Source of the DNA: Mucilaginibacter ginsenosidivorans
GTDB taxonomy: Bacteria > Bacteroidota > Bacteroidia > Sphingobacteriales > Sphingobacteriaceae
Assembly: GCF_007971025.1 (NCBI RefSeq)
Contig: NZ_CP042436.1
Span: forward strand, 4,774,001 to 4,838,000
Length of the DNA: 64,000 nt
Reading direction: 5' to 3'
Shown here: positions 31,360 to 40,397 of the stretch, piece after piece
How positions within the stretch are numbered: position 1 is the stretch's first letter
How the letters are laid out: every line of letters starts with the position of its first letter
Position numbers and translations under genes: made by a program
The notes under the pieces: model-generated
Databases searched by the model: none
What the model saw: the letters and a program-made list of their open reading frames with translations, nothing else
Told to the model about the DNA's origin: nothing

Positions 31360-34300
31360 TTATTCTAAAGTGATATCCAAACCTAAACCTCTTAACTCAT
31401 GAACCAATACATTGAATGATTCAGGAACTGACGGCGTTGGCAGGTTCTCACCTTTAACAATAGCCTCATAAGTTTTGGCACGGCCGATAACATCATCCGA
31501 TTTCACGGTCAATATTTCCTGCAGTATGTTGGATGCACCGAATGCTTCGAGCGCCCAAACCTCCATTTCACCAAAACGCTGACCACCGAACTGGGCTTTA
31601 CCACCCAATGGTTGTTGTGTTATCAGTGAGTATGGCCCGATCGAACGTGCGTGCATCTTATCGTCAACCATGTGGCCAAGTTTCAGCATGTAGATAATAC
31701 CTACTGTGGTTTGCTGGTCAAAACGCTCGCCCGTTAAACCATTGTACAGGTAAGTACGACCTGATTCAGGCAAGCCTGCTTTGGCAACCCATTCCTCAAC
31801 TTCGCTATGGCTCGCACCATCGAAAATTGGAGTAGCGAATTTCACACCAAGCTCTTTACCTGCCCAGCCCAATACAGTTTCGTATATCTGGCCCAGGTTC
31901 ATACGCGATGGTACACCCAGCGGGTTAAGCACAATATCAACAGGCGTTCCGTCTTCCAGGAATGGCATGTCCTCGTCGCGCACGATACGGGCAACAATAC
32001 CCTTGTTACCGTGACGTCCGGCCATTTTATCACCCACTTTCAGCTTACGCTTTTTAGCGATGTAAACTTTGGCCATTTGTACAATACCCGATGGAAGTTC
32101 GTCACCCACGCTGATGGCGAATTTATCGCGACGGTAAGCACCCAATTCTTCATTAACCTTTATTCCGTAGTTATGAAGCAGGATCTTGATCAGGTCGTTC
32201 TTATCATCATCAGTTGTCCACTTGGTTGGGTTAACATTTTCGTAGTTCAGCTCAACCAGTATTTTTTGGGTGAATTTAACGCCCTTAGGTACCAGCAGCT
32301 CCTTGTAAACGTTGTACACACCTTGTGATGTCTTACCATTCACGATCTCGAACAATTTTTCGATCAGGATATTCTTCAGATCTTTAATTGCTTTTTCATG
32401 TTTGGTATCCAGTTTCTCCAACTGTGCCTTTTCTTCGGCTTTTGAAGTTTTCTTGGCACGAGAGAACAATTTGGTGTCAATTACTACACCGGCAATCGAC
32501 GGCGGGGTTTTCAGCGAAGCGTCTTTTACGTCGCCTGCTTTATCACCAAATATCGCACGCAGCAATTTCTCTTCCGGTGAAGGATCAGATTCGCCTTTTG
32601 GCGTGATCTTACCGATCAGGATGTCGCCTTCCTTAACCTCGGCGCCAACACGGATGATGCCGTCTTCGTCAAGGTCTTTGGTGGCTTCTTCCGATACGTT
32701 CGGGATATCCGGTGTCAATTCCTCCTCACCACGTTTGGTGTCACGAACTTCAAGCTCGAACTCTTCAACGTGAAGCGAAGTGAATATATCCTGTGATACG
32801 ACACGCTCGGAAATTACGATAGCATCCTCGAAGTTATAACCCTGCCATGGCATGAAAGCCACTTTCAGGTTACGGCCAAGGGCAAGCTCGCCATCCTGTG
32901 TTGCATATCCTTCGCAAAGTACCTGTCCTTTTTCAACCCGCTGGCCTTTCTTAACAATAGGCTTTAGGTTGATGGTGGTGCTTTGGTTGGTTTTCTTAAA
33001 CTTAGTTAAGATGTAGCTTTGACTGTCGCCGTCGAATGAGATCAAACGGTCGGTTTCGTCGCGGTCGTATTTGATACGGATCTCGTTAGCATCAACGTAC
33101 TCAACCACACCATCGCCTTCGGCGTTGATTAGGGTACGAGAGTCTTTTGCTACACGGCCTTCCAAACCTGTACCTACAATCGGCGCCTCGGGGCGCAGAA
33201 GCGGTACGGCCTGGCGTTGCATGTTCGAACCCATCAGTGCACGGTTAGCGTCATCATGTTCCAGGAACGGAATTAATGAAGCTGCGATCGAGGTGATCTG
33301 GTTTGGAGCAATATCCATATAATCAAGTCTTTCAGGCTCAATTACAGGGAAGTCACCTTCGAAACGTGCTTTTACACGCGGAGTATCAAATATGCCTTTA
33401 TCGTTGTAAACAGCATTAGCCTGGCCAATGGTTTTACCGTCTTCATCTTCTGCAGACAGGTAAACAACCGGTTCATCAACTGCTACCACACCATTTTCAA
33501 CACGTTTATAAGGGGTTTCAATAAAACCTAAGTTGTTGATCTTGGCGTGAACGCAAAGCGATGATATCAGACCGATGTTCGGGCCTTCCGGGGTTTCGAT
33601 GGTACACAAACGACCGTAGTGGGTGTAGTGTACGTCACGAACCTCGAAACCGGCACGCTCACGCGACAGACCACCCGGGCCAAGGGCCGAAAGACGACGC
33701 TTGTGCGTGATCTCTGCCAATGGGTTGGTTTGGTCCATGAACTGCGAAAGCTGGTTGGTACCAAAGAACGAGTTGATTACAGACGATAATGTACGCGCGT
33801 TGATCAGGTCGGTTGGTGTGAACACCTCGTTGTCACGAATGTTCATACGCTCGCGGATGGTACGTGCCATACGTGCCAACCCTACACCAAACTGTGCATA
33901 CAACTGCTCGCCCACCGTACGAACACGACGGTTTGACAAGTGGTCAATATCATCCACCTCGGCTTTTGAGTTGATCAGTTTGATCAGGTATTTAACAATG
34001 GCAATGATGTCCTGCCTTGTTAATACCTTGGTTTCGTCCGAAGTATCAAGTTTCAGTTTGCGGTTGATGCGGTAACGACCCACATCGCCGAGGTCATATC
34101 TCTTATCAGAGAAGAACAAGCGATCGATAATACCACGAGCTGTTTCTTCATCAGGTGGTTCAGCGTTACGCAACTGGCGGTAGATGTGCTCAACCGCTTC
34201 TTTCTCCGAGTTGGAAGTATCTTTTTGTAAGGTATTATATATAATGGTATAGTCACCGCTGGATGCACTGTCCTCCTTATTAAGGATGATAGTTTTCACA

Positions 34301-35163
34301 CCTGCGTCGATGATCATATCGATGTGGTCATCTTCCAGAACGGTTTCACGCTCAAGGATGATCTCGTTACGGTCGATGGACACAACTTCACCTGTATCTT
34401 CATCCACGAAGTCTTCAACCCATTTCTTGAGAACTCTTGCAGCAAGCTTGCGGCCGATATATTTCTTGAGGCCTGATTTGCTAACTTTTACTTCGTCGGC
34501 CAGCTCGAACAGCTCCAATATATCTTTATCAGAGTCGTAACCAATGGCACGAAGCAGCGTAGTTACCGGGAATTTCTTTTTACGGTCAATGTAGGCATAC
34601 ATCACGTTGTTAACGTCTGTAGCAAACTCGATCCATGAACCCTTGAACGGGATAACACGGGCCGAATACAATTTGGTACCGTTAGTGTGGCGGCTCTGGC
34701 CAAAGAACACCCCGGGCGAACGGTGCAATTGCGATACAATCACACGCTCGGCGCCGTTGATAACGAAAGTACCTTTAGGGGTCATGTACGGGATAGTTCC
34801 CAGGTACACGTCCTGTACGATAGTTTCGAAATCCTCGTGCTCAGCGTCGTTACATGATAAACGAAGCTTGGCTTTCAGCGGAACACTGTAAGTAAGGCCG
34901 CGCTCAATACACTCGCGTATATCGTAACGTGGCGGGTCAATAAAGTAGTCAAGAAACTCTAATACGAAGATATTTCTTGAGTCTGAGATTGGAAAATTTT
35001 CGGCAAACACTTTAAACAGCCCTTCTTTATGACGGTTGTCTGAGGTGGTTTCCAACTGAAAAAATTCCTGGAAAGATTGCAACTGAACATCCAGGAAATC
35101 CGGATAATCCAATACCTTACGGCTGGTTGCAAAGTTTACTCTTTGATTAATTTTGTTTGCCAA
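31360..35163 (-). CDS. rpoB: RNA polymerase subunit beta
   Basis: The 1267-residue beta subunit. It opens with TTG GCA AAC at 35163 (LANKINQRVNFATSRKVLDY read with Met), an unusual start codon for such an abundant protein but the only one fitting the family start. The rifampicin region is intact (FFGTNQLSQFMDQTNPLAEI with HKRRLSALGPGGLSRERAGF), as are IETPEGPNIGLI and the C-terminal GGKAQFGGQRFGEMEVWALE (split over two lines of the family block). It pairs with RpoC in the catalytic core. A hairpin lies in the 147-bp gap between rplL and rpoB. Confidence 0.98.
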   Translation of the reverse strand: MANKINQRVNFATSRKVLDYPDFLDVQLQSFQEFFQLETTSDNRHKEGLFKVFAENFPISDSRNIFVLEFLDYFIDPPRYDIRECIERGLTYSVPLKAKLRLSCNDAEHEDFETIVQDVYLGTIPYMTPKGTFVINGAERVIVSQLHRSPGVFFGQSRHTNGTKLYSARVIPFKGSWIEFATDVNNVMYAYIDRKKKFPVTTLLRAIGYDSDKDILELFELADEVKVSKSGLKKYIGRKLAARVLKKWVEDFVDEDTGEVVSIDRNEIILERETVLEDDHIDMIIDAGVKTIILNKEDSASSGDYTIIYNTLQKDTSNSEKEAVEHIYRQLRNAEPPDEETARGIIDRLFFSDKRYDLGDVGRYRINRKLKLDTSDETKVLTRQDIIAIVKYLIKLINSKAEVDDIDHLSNRRVRTVGEQLYAQFGVGLARMARTIRERMNIRDNEVFTPTDLINARTLSSVINSFFGTNQLSQFMDQTNPLAEITHKRRLSALGPGGLSRERAGFEVRDVHYTHYGRLCTIETPEGPNIGLISSLCVHAKINNLGFIETPYKRVENGVVAVDEPVVYLSAEDEDGKTIGQANAVYNDKGIFDTPRVKARFEGDFPVIEPERLDYMDIAPNQITSIAASLIPFLEHDDANRALMGSNMQRQAVPLLRPEAPIVGTGLEGRVAKDSRTLINAEGDGVVEYVDANEIRIKYDRDETDRLISFDGDSQSYILTKFKKTNQSTTINLKPIVKKGQRVEKGQVLCEGYATQDGELALGRNLKVAFMPWQGYNFEDAIVISERVVSQDIFTSLHVEEFELEVRDTKRGEEELTPDIPNVSEEATKDLDEDGIIRVGAEVKEGDILIGKITPKGESDPSPEEKLLRAIFGDKAGDVKDASLKTPPSIAGVVIDTKLFSRAKKTSKAEEKAQLEKLDTKHEKAIKDLKNILIEKLFEIVNGKTSQGVYNVYKELLVPKGVKFTQKILVELNYENVNPTKWTTDDDKNDLIKILLHNYGIKVNEELGAYRRDKFAISVGDELPSGIVQMAKVYIAKKRKLKVGDKMAGRHGNKGIVARIVRDEDMPFLEDGTPVDIVLNPLGVPSRMNLGQIYETVLGWAGKELGVKFATPIFDGASHSEVEEWVAKAGLPESGRTYLYNGLTGERFDQQTTVGIIYMLKLGHMVDDKMHARSIGPYSLITQQPLGGKAQFGGQRFGEMEVWALEAFGASNILQEILTVKSDDVIGRAKTYEAIVKGENLPTPSVPESFNVLVHELRGLGLDITLE

Positions 35164-35259
35164 GGGACTTTGATTTTAGTATAGTAACAAACTTTTTCCT
35201 GGTAGATGTTCGATATGAGAGGTTTGATAACTCATATCTAAGTATTATAAACGACAATA

Positions 35260-35286
35260 GACCCCGACCAAATACAGGTCGGAGTC
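35260..35286 (-). terminator. Hairpin between rplL and rpoB, possible attenuator
   Basis: A 10-bp stem with one wobble pair (35260-35269 with 35277-35286, core CCGACC/GGTCGG) and a 7-nt loop. On the minus strand it is followed by TATTGTCG, not a strong T-run, so termination would be partial at best. In E. coli an attenuator in the same rplL-rpoB gap sets the ratio of L7/L12 to polymerase; a similar role here is inference. Confidence 0.55.
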
Positions 35287-35310
35287 TTATGTTATTATGG
35301 CCGGTCGAAG

Positions 35311-35700
35311 TTATTTAACTTCAACTACAGCTCCGGCTTCTTCCAATTGTTTTTTCAGAGATTCAGCTTCTTCTTTAGTTACACCAGTTTTAACTTCTTT
35401 TGGTGCACCGTCAACAAGATCTTTAGCCTCTTTCAAGCCAAGACCGGTAAGGTCCTTCACTAATTTAACTACCTGTAATTTAGCGCCACCGGCTTCTTTC
35501 AGGATTACATCGAAAGCAGTTTGAGCAGCTTCAGCAGCAGGAGCGTCATCGCCACCGCCTGCAGCAGGAGCAGCAGCAACAGCAACGGCTGCAGCAGCAG
35601 GCTCGATGCCATACTCGTCTTTCAATATCTGAGCTAATTCGTTAACTTCTTTTACTGTCAAGTTTACCAACTGTTCAGCAAATGATTTTAAATCTGCCAT
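35311..35700 (-). CDS. rplL: 50S ribosomal protein L7/L12
   Basis: A 129-residue stalk protein. The N-terminal dimerisation part (FAEQLVNLTVKEVNELAQIL) is joined by an Ala/Gly-rich hinge (residues 35-60) to the C-terminal factor-binding domain with VKLVKDLTGLGLKEAKDLVD and PKEVKTGVTKEEAESLKKQL. Multiple copies bind L10 and recruit elongation factors. It follows rplJ by 60 bp and precedes rpoB by 147 bp. Confidence 0.97.
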   Translation of the reverse strand: MADLKSFAEQLVNLTVKEVNELAQILKDEYGIEPAAAAVAVAAAPAAGGGDDAPAAEAAQTAFDVILKEAGGAKLQVVKLVKDLTGLGLKEAKDLVDGAPKEVKTGVTKEEAESLKKQLEEAGAVVEVK

Positions 35701-35760
35701 TTTATTTTTACTTTTTCTTTAAATACGTTTTGTCAAATTGCGAACTTTTCCAGGCGTTCG

Positions 35761-36279
35761 TTAGCCTCTTTCTTGTAATGTTTTAACAATTCCTGCCAGT
35801 TTATTTCCGCCTGATTGCAGGCCTGAAATAACGTTTTTAGCTGGTGATTGCAGTAATCCAATGATCTCTCCGATCAGTTGTTCCTTCGATTTCAAATTGA
35901 TAAGGGTATCCAACTGATTGTCGCCGATAAATATCGCCGAATCGATGTAAGCTGCTTTTAAAATTGGTTTTTCACCTGTTTTCCTTAACTGTTTGATCAG
36001 CTTTGCCGGAGCAGTTGCTGACTTGGTGAAAAGGATAGTTGACGAACCCTTAAGCACATCGAATATCGGGCTGAAATCGCCCTCAGAAGCCTCCATCGCC
36101 TTTTTGATGAGCGTGTTTTTAGCTACCTGCATGGTGATATCGCTTTCGAAACATTTACGACGGATAGCGTTTACTTTTGCAACCGTCAGATTAGCGGTAT
36201 CGGTGATATAAAAATTACCGTACTCCTTAATCTGTTCAGTAAGGGCAAGAACAAGGTCGTGTTTTTCTTCTTTATTCAT
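35761..36279 (-). CDS. rplJ: 50S ribosomal protein L10
   Basis: A 172-residue L10 protein, base of the ribosomal stalk. The N-terminal region shows KEEKHDLVLALTEQIKEYGN, KVNAIRRKCFESDITMQVAKN (split) and VLKGSSTILFTKSATAPAKL, all family-typical; the C-terminal helix that binds L7/L12 follows. Its ATG is 2 bp after the rplA stop, so there is no room for the L10 leader known from E. coli in this gap. Confidence 0.96.
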   Translation of the reverse strand: MNKEEKHDLVLALTEQIKEYGNFYITDTANLTVAKVNAIRRKCFESDITMQVAKNTLIKKAMEASEGDFSPIFDVLKGSSTILFTKSATAPAKLIKQLRKTGEKPILKAAYIDSAIFIGDNQLDTLINLKSKEQLIGEIIGLLQSPAKNVISGLQSGGNKLAGIVKTLQERG

Positions 36280-36281
36280 GA

Positions 36282-36980
36282 TTAGATCCCCGCTACTGTT
36301 TTAGTTTCAATTTCGATTCCTGGCGACATAGTTGAAGAGAGATGTATACTCCTGAAGTATGTTCCTTTAGCTGCCGACGGTTTTAATTTCGAGATGGTTT
36401 GCAATACTTCCAAAGCATTCTCGTAAATTTTATCAGCAGGGAAAGATACTTTTCCTATTGAAGCATGAATGATACCGGTTTTATCAACCTTGAAGTCGAT
36501 CTTACCACCTTTTACATCGGTAACTGCTTTACCCACTTCTGGGGTTACAGTACCCGATTTAGGGTTAGGCATAAGGTTACGCGGACCGAGAATACGACCC
36601 AAACGACCTACTTTAGCCATAACACTAGGCATAGTAATGATAATATCAACATCAGTCCATCCACCCTCAATCTTGGCAATGTAATCATCCAAACCAACGA
36701 AATCTGCACCTGCGTCTTTAGCTTCTTGTTCCTTGTCAGGAGTACAAAGCACCAGTACACGTACAGTTTTGCCGGTTCCATGAGGCAATGTTGCGATACC
36801 GCGAACCATTTGATTGGCTTTACGCGGGTCGACACCAAGACGAACGTCGATATCTACTGAAGCATCAAATTTGGTAGTGGTAATATCCTTTACCAGCGAT
36901 GATGCATCCTGCAGCGAGTATGCCTTGTTAGCCTCAATTTTGGAGAGTGCCGTTTTTTGATTTTTTGTTAATCTTGCCAC
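36282..36980 (-). CDS. rplA: 50S ribosomal protein L1
   Basis: A 232-residue L1 protein of the E-site stalk. It starts with GTG at 36980 (ARLTKNQKTALSKIEANKA). Motifs: VDIDVRLGVDPRKANQMVRG, LPHGTGKTVRVLV, LGRILGPRNLMPNPKSGTVT (the L1 signature), and the C-terminal GTYFRSIHLSSTMSPGIEI. L1 may also repress its own operon in bacteria, but no operator was recognised upstream of rplK. Confidence 0.97.
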   Translation of the reverse strand: MARLTKNQKTALSKIEANKAYSLQDASSLVKDITTTKFDASVDIDVRLGVDPRKANQMVRGIATLPHGTGKTVRVLVLCTPDKEQEAKDAGADFVGLDDYIAKIEGGWTDVDIIITMPSVMAKVGRLGRILGPRNLMPNPKSGTVTPEVGKAVTDVKGGKIDFKVDKTGIIHASIGKVSFPADKIYENALEVLQTISKLKPSAAKGTYFRSIHLSSTMSPGIEIETKTVAGI

Positions 36981-37003
36981 TGTCTTAAACTGATTTGTAT
37001 AAA

Positions 37004-37447
37004 TTAATTGTTCCAGGGAGCCGTACCTGATACGGTTATTCCCATACTGCGGGCAGTACCTGCCACCATTTTCATGGCTGATTCTACTGTAAACGCGTTC
37101 AAATCGGTCATTTTATCCTTGGCTATAGTTTCAACCTGGCTCCAGTTCACACTGGCTACCTTTTTACGGTTTGGCTCGGCCGACCCACTTTTAATGCCCG
37201 ATACTTCCATTAACTGGATAGCTACAGGAGGGGTCTTGATGATAAAATCGAAAGATTTGTCGACGTACACAGTAATAACCACAGGTAACACTTTGCCAGG
37301 TTTATCCTGGGTACGTGCATTAAACTGCTTGCAAAACTCCATAATGTTTACACCTTTTGCACCCAGTGCAGGGCCAATTGGTGGAGATGGATTTGCAGCG
37401 CCGCCTTTTACTTGTAGTTTTACTAACGCACCGACTTCTTTTGCCAT
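37004..37447 (-). CDS. rplK: 50S ribosomal protein L11
   Basis: A 147-residue L11 protein. The N-terminal domain shows ALVKLQVKGGAANPSPPIGP with ALGAKGVNIMEFCKQFNA; the C-terminal rRNA-binding domain ends AGTARSMGITVSGTAPWNN. It binds the GTPase centre of 23S rRNA. It precedes rplA by 23 bp. The 189-bp gap up to nusG (37448-37636) has repeat-like words (for example ACCGGAGACTGG, CCAATCACTAATC) but no firm regulatory site. Confidence 0.97.
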   Translation of the reverse strand: MAKEVGALVKLQVKGGAANPSPPIGPALGAKGVNIMEFCKQFNARTQDKPGKVLPVVITVYVDKSFDFIIKTPPVAIQLMEVSGIKSGSAEPNRKKVASVNWSQVETIAKDKMTDLNAFTVESAMKMVAGTARSMGITVSGTAPWNN

Positions 37448-37636
37448 TTTAATTTACTTTTGTTAATTACTCAATGTTAGTAAGTGGAAGCTATGTAACA
37501 TTTAAGATCTTGTGAGTTGTGATTGACTACCGGAGACTGGTTGACCCCTTTCATCTTTCAATGCTCGTATGTAATATTTTCAATTGATCGTTTACTGCGG
37601 CTAATGATTCCCAATCACTAATCGCCGGTTAACAAA

Positions 37637-38179
37637 TCACTCTTTCTCTACCTGCATGTAATTCAATTCAAGCGGCGTACGGCGCCCGAATATCTTTACC
37701 ATTACTTTCAGTTTCTTTTTTTCTTCGTTAACTTCTTCTATCACACCGCTGAAACCATTGAAAGGCCCGTCCATTACTTTAACGTTTTCGCCAACGTAAT
37801 ACGGAACATTCATCGTTTCGCCCTGGCTGCTCATTTCGTCAACCTTGCCCAGTATACGGTTAACTTCCGACTGGCGAAGCGGGATGGCATTACCGGCTTT
37901 ATCGCCGAGGAAACCTATCACGCTGTTTATATTTTTAATGATATGCTCTAATTCGCCGTCGAGCGCTGCCTCCATCAAAACATAACCAGGGAAAAAGTTG
38001 CGCTCCTTGGCAATCTTCTTGCCGTCGCGCATCTGGTAATATTTCTCGGTAGGTATCAATACCTGCGGAACAAGATGAGTGATCCCCAGGCGGCTGATTT
38101 CAGCATCAATATATTGTTTTACCTTTTTTTCTTTGCCGCTGATGGCGCGTACTACATACCATTTTAATTGTTCGCTCAT
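37637..38179 (-). CDS. nusG: Transcription termination/antitermination protein NusG
   Basis: A 180-residue NusG. The NGN domain starts KWYVVRAISGKEKKVKQYID and has RNFFPGYVLMEAALDGE near residue 68; the KOW domain is VKVMDGPFNGFSGVIEEVNE near 125, ending LNYMQVEKE. NusG binds the clamp helices of RNA polymerase and links it to the ribosome or Rho. It lies 10 bp after secE. Confidence 0.97.
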   Translation of the reverse strand: MSEQLKWYVVRAISGKEKKVKQYIDAEISRLGITHLVPQVLIPTEKYYQMRDGKKIAKERNFFPGYVLMEAALDGELEHIIKNINSVIGFLGDKAGNAIPLRQSEVNRILGKVDEMSSQGETMNVPYYVGENVKVMDGPFNGFSGVIEEVNEEKKKLKVMVKIFGRRTPLELNYMQVEKE

Positions 38180-38189
38180 CTCGTCAATA

Positions 38190-38384
38190 TCAGGTTAATG
38201 AATTATAAAACTTATTCAGTACAAAATGTATCAGCTGGTCCATACCAAAAATCAGCATTGCAATAATAATTGCAGCTATTAATACAACAATAGCGCTGTT
38301 CATCAATTCGCGCCAAGTTGGCCAGGTAACCTTTTGGGTTAACTCGATGTACGACTCTTTAATATATTCTGCTACTCCAGACAT
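38190..38384 (-). CDS. secE: Preprotein translocase subunit SecE
   Basis: A 64-residue single-span membrane protein, the essential SecE of the SecYEG channel. Start ATG 38384 (MSGVAEYIKESYIELTQKV) is chosen because an upstream start would read back into the tRNA-Trp gene. The conserved VTWPTWRELMNSAIVVLIA block precedes the only helix. It lies between tRNA-Trp and nusG. Confidence 0.95.
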   Translation of the reverse strand: MSGVAEYIKESYIELTQKVTWPTWRELMNSAIVVLIAAIIIAMLIFGMDQLIHFVLNKFYNSLT

Positions 38385-38402
38385 TTTTGTTTCTTTATTA
38401 TG

Positions 38403-38473
38403 CACGGGCACAAGGATTCGAACCCTGATCAAAGGTTTTGGAGACCTCTATTCTACCATTGAACTATGCCCGT
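38403..38473 (-). tRNA. tRNA-Trp (anticodon CCA)
   Basis: Cloverleaf on the minus strand: acceptor ACGGGCA pairs with TGCCCGT, anticodon loop CTCCAAA gives CCA, and the T arm has GGGTTCGAATCC. The 3' CCA is not encoded in full. It stands between tuf and secE, a standard bacterial position. Confidence 0.95.
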
Positions 38474-38512
38474 TTTTATATTTAATTATTAGAGTTTCCC
38501 TTTTCGTAAACA

Positions 38513-38578
38513 AAGTACTTAGCTAAAAAGCTAAGTACTTCGCAAAGAAATTAACCTAACCCGATTCCTCTTTTCGGG
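38513..38578 (-). terminator. Two hairpins between tuf and tRNA-Trp
   Basis: A perfect 12-bp stem (38513-38524 with 38529-38540, arm AAGTACTTAGCT) with an AAAA loop on the plus strand, and nearer tuf a 5-bp stem (38560-38564 with 38574-38578, CCCGA/TCGGG). Neither is followed by a long T-run on the minus strand. They may end or attenuate tuf transcription or mark RNA processing before tRNA-Trp. Confidence 0.5.
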
Positions 38579-38591
38579 GGATAAAGGCAGT

Positions 38592-39779
38592 TTATTTTAG
38601 GATCTCGGTTACCTGGCCAGCACCTACGGTACGACCACCTTCACGGATAGCGAAACGTAAGCCTTTTTCCATAGCGATAGCGTTGATCAGTTTTACAGTG
38701 ATGGTAACGTTATCACCAGGCATAACCATTTCTACTCCTGGCTCCAAACCGATCTCGCCGGTCACGTCAGTAGTACGGAAATAGAATTGCGGGCGGTATT
38801 TGTTGAAGAATGGAGTGTGACGGCCACCTTCAGCTTTTGACAATACGTAAACTTCGGCTTTGAAATCGGTGTGAGGAGTTACTGAACCTGGTTTGCAGAT
38901 AACCATACCACGACGGATATCAGTTTTCTCAATACCACGCAACAATAAACCTACGTTATCACCAGCTTCGCCACGATCAAGGATCTTGCGGAACATCTCA
39001 ACACCAGTTACAGTTGATTTTAAGTTTTCAGCGCCCATACCCAGGATGTCAACAGCATCACCAGAGTTGATCACACCACGCTCGATACGACCGGTTGCAA
39101 CAGTACCACGACCAGTGATCGAGAATACGTCTTCAACAGGCATAAGGAATGGCAGATCGGTCAGACGCGGAGGGATAGGGATGTAGCTATCTACAGCATC
39201 CATCAACTCCATGATCTTTTCAATCCATTTAGGATCGCCGTTCAAACCACCAAGGGCCGAACCTTGAATTACAGGGATATCATCGCCAGGGAATTCGTAG
39301 AATGATAACAATTCACGAACTTCCATCTCAACTAATTCTAACAATTCCGGATCATCAACCATGTCAACCTTGTTCATGAAAACAACAAGTGCAGGTACAC
39401 CTACCTGACGTGCCAACAGGATGTGTTCGCGGGTTTGAGGCATAGGACCATCGGTAGCAGCCACCACAATGATAGCGCCGTCCATCTGCGCAGCACCGGT
39501 AACCATGTTTTTCACATAGTCAGCGTGTCCCGGGCAGTCAACGTGTGCATAGTGACGGTTTGCAGTTGAGTACTCAACGTGTGCAGTATTAATGGTGATA
39601 CCGCGCTCTTTTTCTTCAGGAGCTGAGTCGATTGAATCGAAAGAACGAGCCTCAGATAAACCTTTATCAGCCAATACCTTGGTAATAGCTGCGGTAAGGG
39701 TTGTTTTACCGTGGTCAACGTGACCTATAGTACCGATGTTTAAGTGCGGCTTACTGCGGTCAAATTTTTCTTTTGCCAT
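38592..39779 (-). CDS. tuf: Elongation factor Tu
   Basis: A 395-residue EF-Tu that delivers aminoacyl-tRNA to the ribosome. G1 GHVDHGKTTL (residues 19-28), the switch I segment ERGITINTAHVEY, G3 DCPGHADYV near 81 and G4 NKVDMVDD near 136 are all present, and domain III ends FAIREGGRTVGAGQVTEIL. Only one tuf copy is in this window. It is preceded by four tRNA genes and followed by tRNA-Trp. Confidence 0.98.
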   Translation of the reverse strand: MAKEKFDRSKPHLNIGTIGHVDHGKTTLTAAITKVLADKGLSEARSFDSIDSAPEEKERGITINTAHVEYSTANRHYAHVDCPGHADYVKNMVTGAAQMDGAIIVVAATDGPMPQTREHILLARQVGVPALVVFMNKVDMVDDPELLELVEMEVRELLSFYEFPGDDIPVIQGSALGGLNGDPKWIEKIMELMDAVDSYIPIPPRLTDLPFLMPVEDVFSITGRGTVATGRIERGVINSGDAVDILGMGAENLKSTVTGVEMFRKILDRGEAGDNVGLLLRGIEKTDIRRGMVICKPGSVTPHTDFKAEVYVLSKAEGGRHTPFFNKYRPQFYFRTTDVTGEIGLEPGVEMVMPGDNVTITVKLINAIAMEKGLRFAIREGGRTVGAGQVTEILK

Positions 39780-39839
39780 GATTTATAAAAATTTTTGTAG
39801 GTTAATTTTATTTTTAATAGTCGTTTATTACTAACGCAG

Positions 39840-39911
<72 letters not shown>

Positions 39912-39993
39912 TTATTTTTAAGTCTGCAGTTTTGAGTTTGCAGCTACCAGTTTATAACTGCCACTGTAACCCTGCCACTGCCAACTGTAACTG

Positions 39994-40066
39994 AGCGGAA
40001 GACGAGGTTCGAACTCGCGACCTATAGCTTGGAAGGCTATCGCTCTACCAACTGAGCTACTTCCGC
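39994..40066 (-). tRNA. tRNA-Gly (anticodon TCC)
   Basis: Acceptor GCGGAAG pairs with the 3' CTTCCGC; anticodon stem ATAGC/GCTAT encloses CTTCCAA, giving TCC. The D arm GCTCAGTTGGTAGAGC and T arm GAGTTCGAACCTC are standard. Confidence 0.95.
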
Positions 40067-40160
40067 TTTTCAATTATCGAAGGATTCGATTTAGTGAATT
40101 ATTGAATTGATCTATTTAAACATTCCTTCAATAATTCAGACCTTCAACAATTAAACCCTG

Positions 40161-40241
40161 TGGGGGGAGAAGGATTCGAACCTTCGTAGCTCGCGCAACG
40201 GATTTACAGTCCGTCCCATTTGACCGCTCTGGTATCCCCCC
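40161..40241 (-). tRNA. tRNA-Tyr (anticodon GTA)
   Basis: An 81-nt tRNA with a long variable arm, as expected for bacterial tRNA-Tyr. Acceptor GGGGGGA pairs with TCCCCCC; anticodon stem ACGGA/TCCGT encloses CTGTAAA, giving GTA. Discriminator A. Confidence 0.95.
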
Positions 40242-40324
40242 GTTGTTCATTTCAGATTTACGATTTCGGATTTACGAATGAAATGCAATCGTAAATCGTA
40301 ACTCTCTATTCTAAAATCAAACAG

Positions 40325-40397
40325 AGCCTCCTATCGGGATCGAACCAATGACCTACTGATTACAAGTCAGTCGCTCTACCAGCTGAGCTAAGGAGGC
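40325..40397 (-). tRNA. tRNA-Thr (anticodon TGT)
   Basis: Acceptor GCCTCCT pairs with AGGAGGC; anticodon stem ACTGA/TCAGT encloses CTTGTAA, giving TGT. It is the first gene of the tRNA-tuf transcript, about 200 nt after the predicted promoter. Confidence 0.95.

Larger units (their letters stand above)
39912..40324. repeat. Word-like direct/inverted repeats in the three tRNA spacers
   Basis: Each spacer between the four tRNAs holds short words repeated in tandem and then inverted. In 40242-40324 GATTTACG appears twice and CGTAAATC follows. In 39912-39993 GCAGTTTTGAGTTTGCAG is followed by AACTGCCACTG and CCACTGCCAACTG. In 40067-40160 GAATTATTGAATTG is followed by TTCAATAATTCA. The words differ between spacers but the layout is the same. 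The tRNA genes themselves (39994-40066, 40161-40241) are not part of the repeat. Confidence 0.6.

Noticed and set aside
37448..37636. Possible L1-protein operator in the nusG-rplK leader
   Set aside because: No convincing match to the L1-binding stem of 23S rRNA could be drawn by eye.
39912..40324. CRISPR-like look of repeated words between tRNAs
   Set aside because: Repeats differ between spacers, are not of constant length and are interrupted by tRNA genes; no cas genes.
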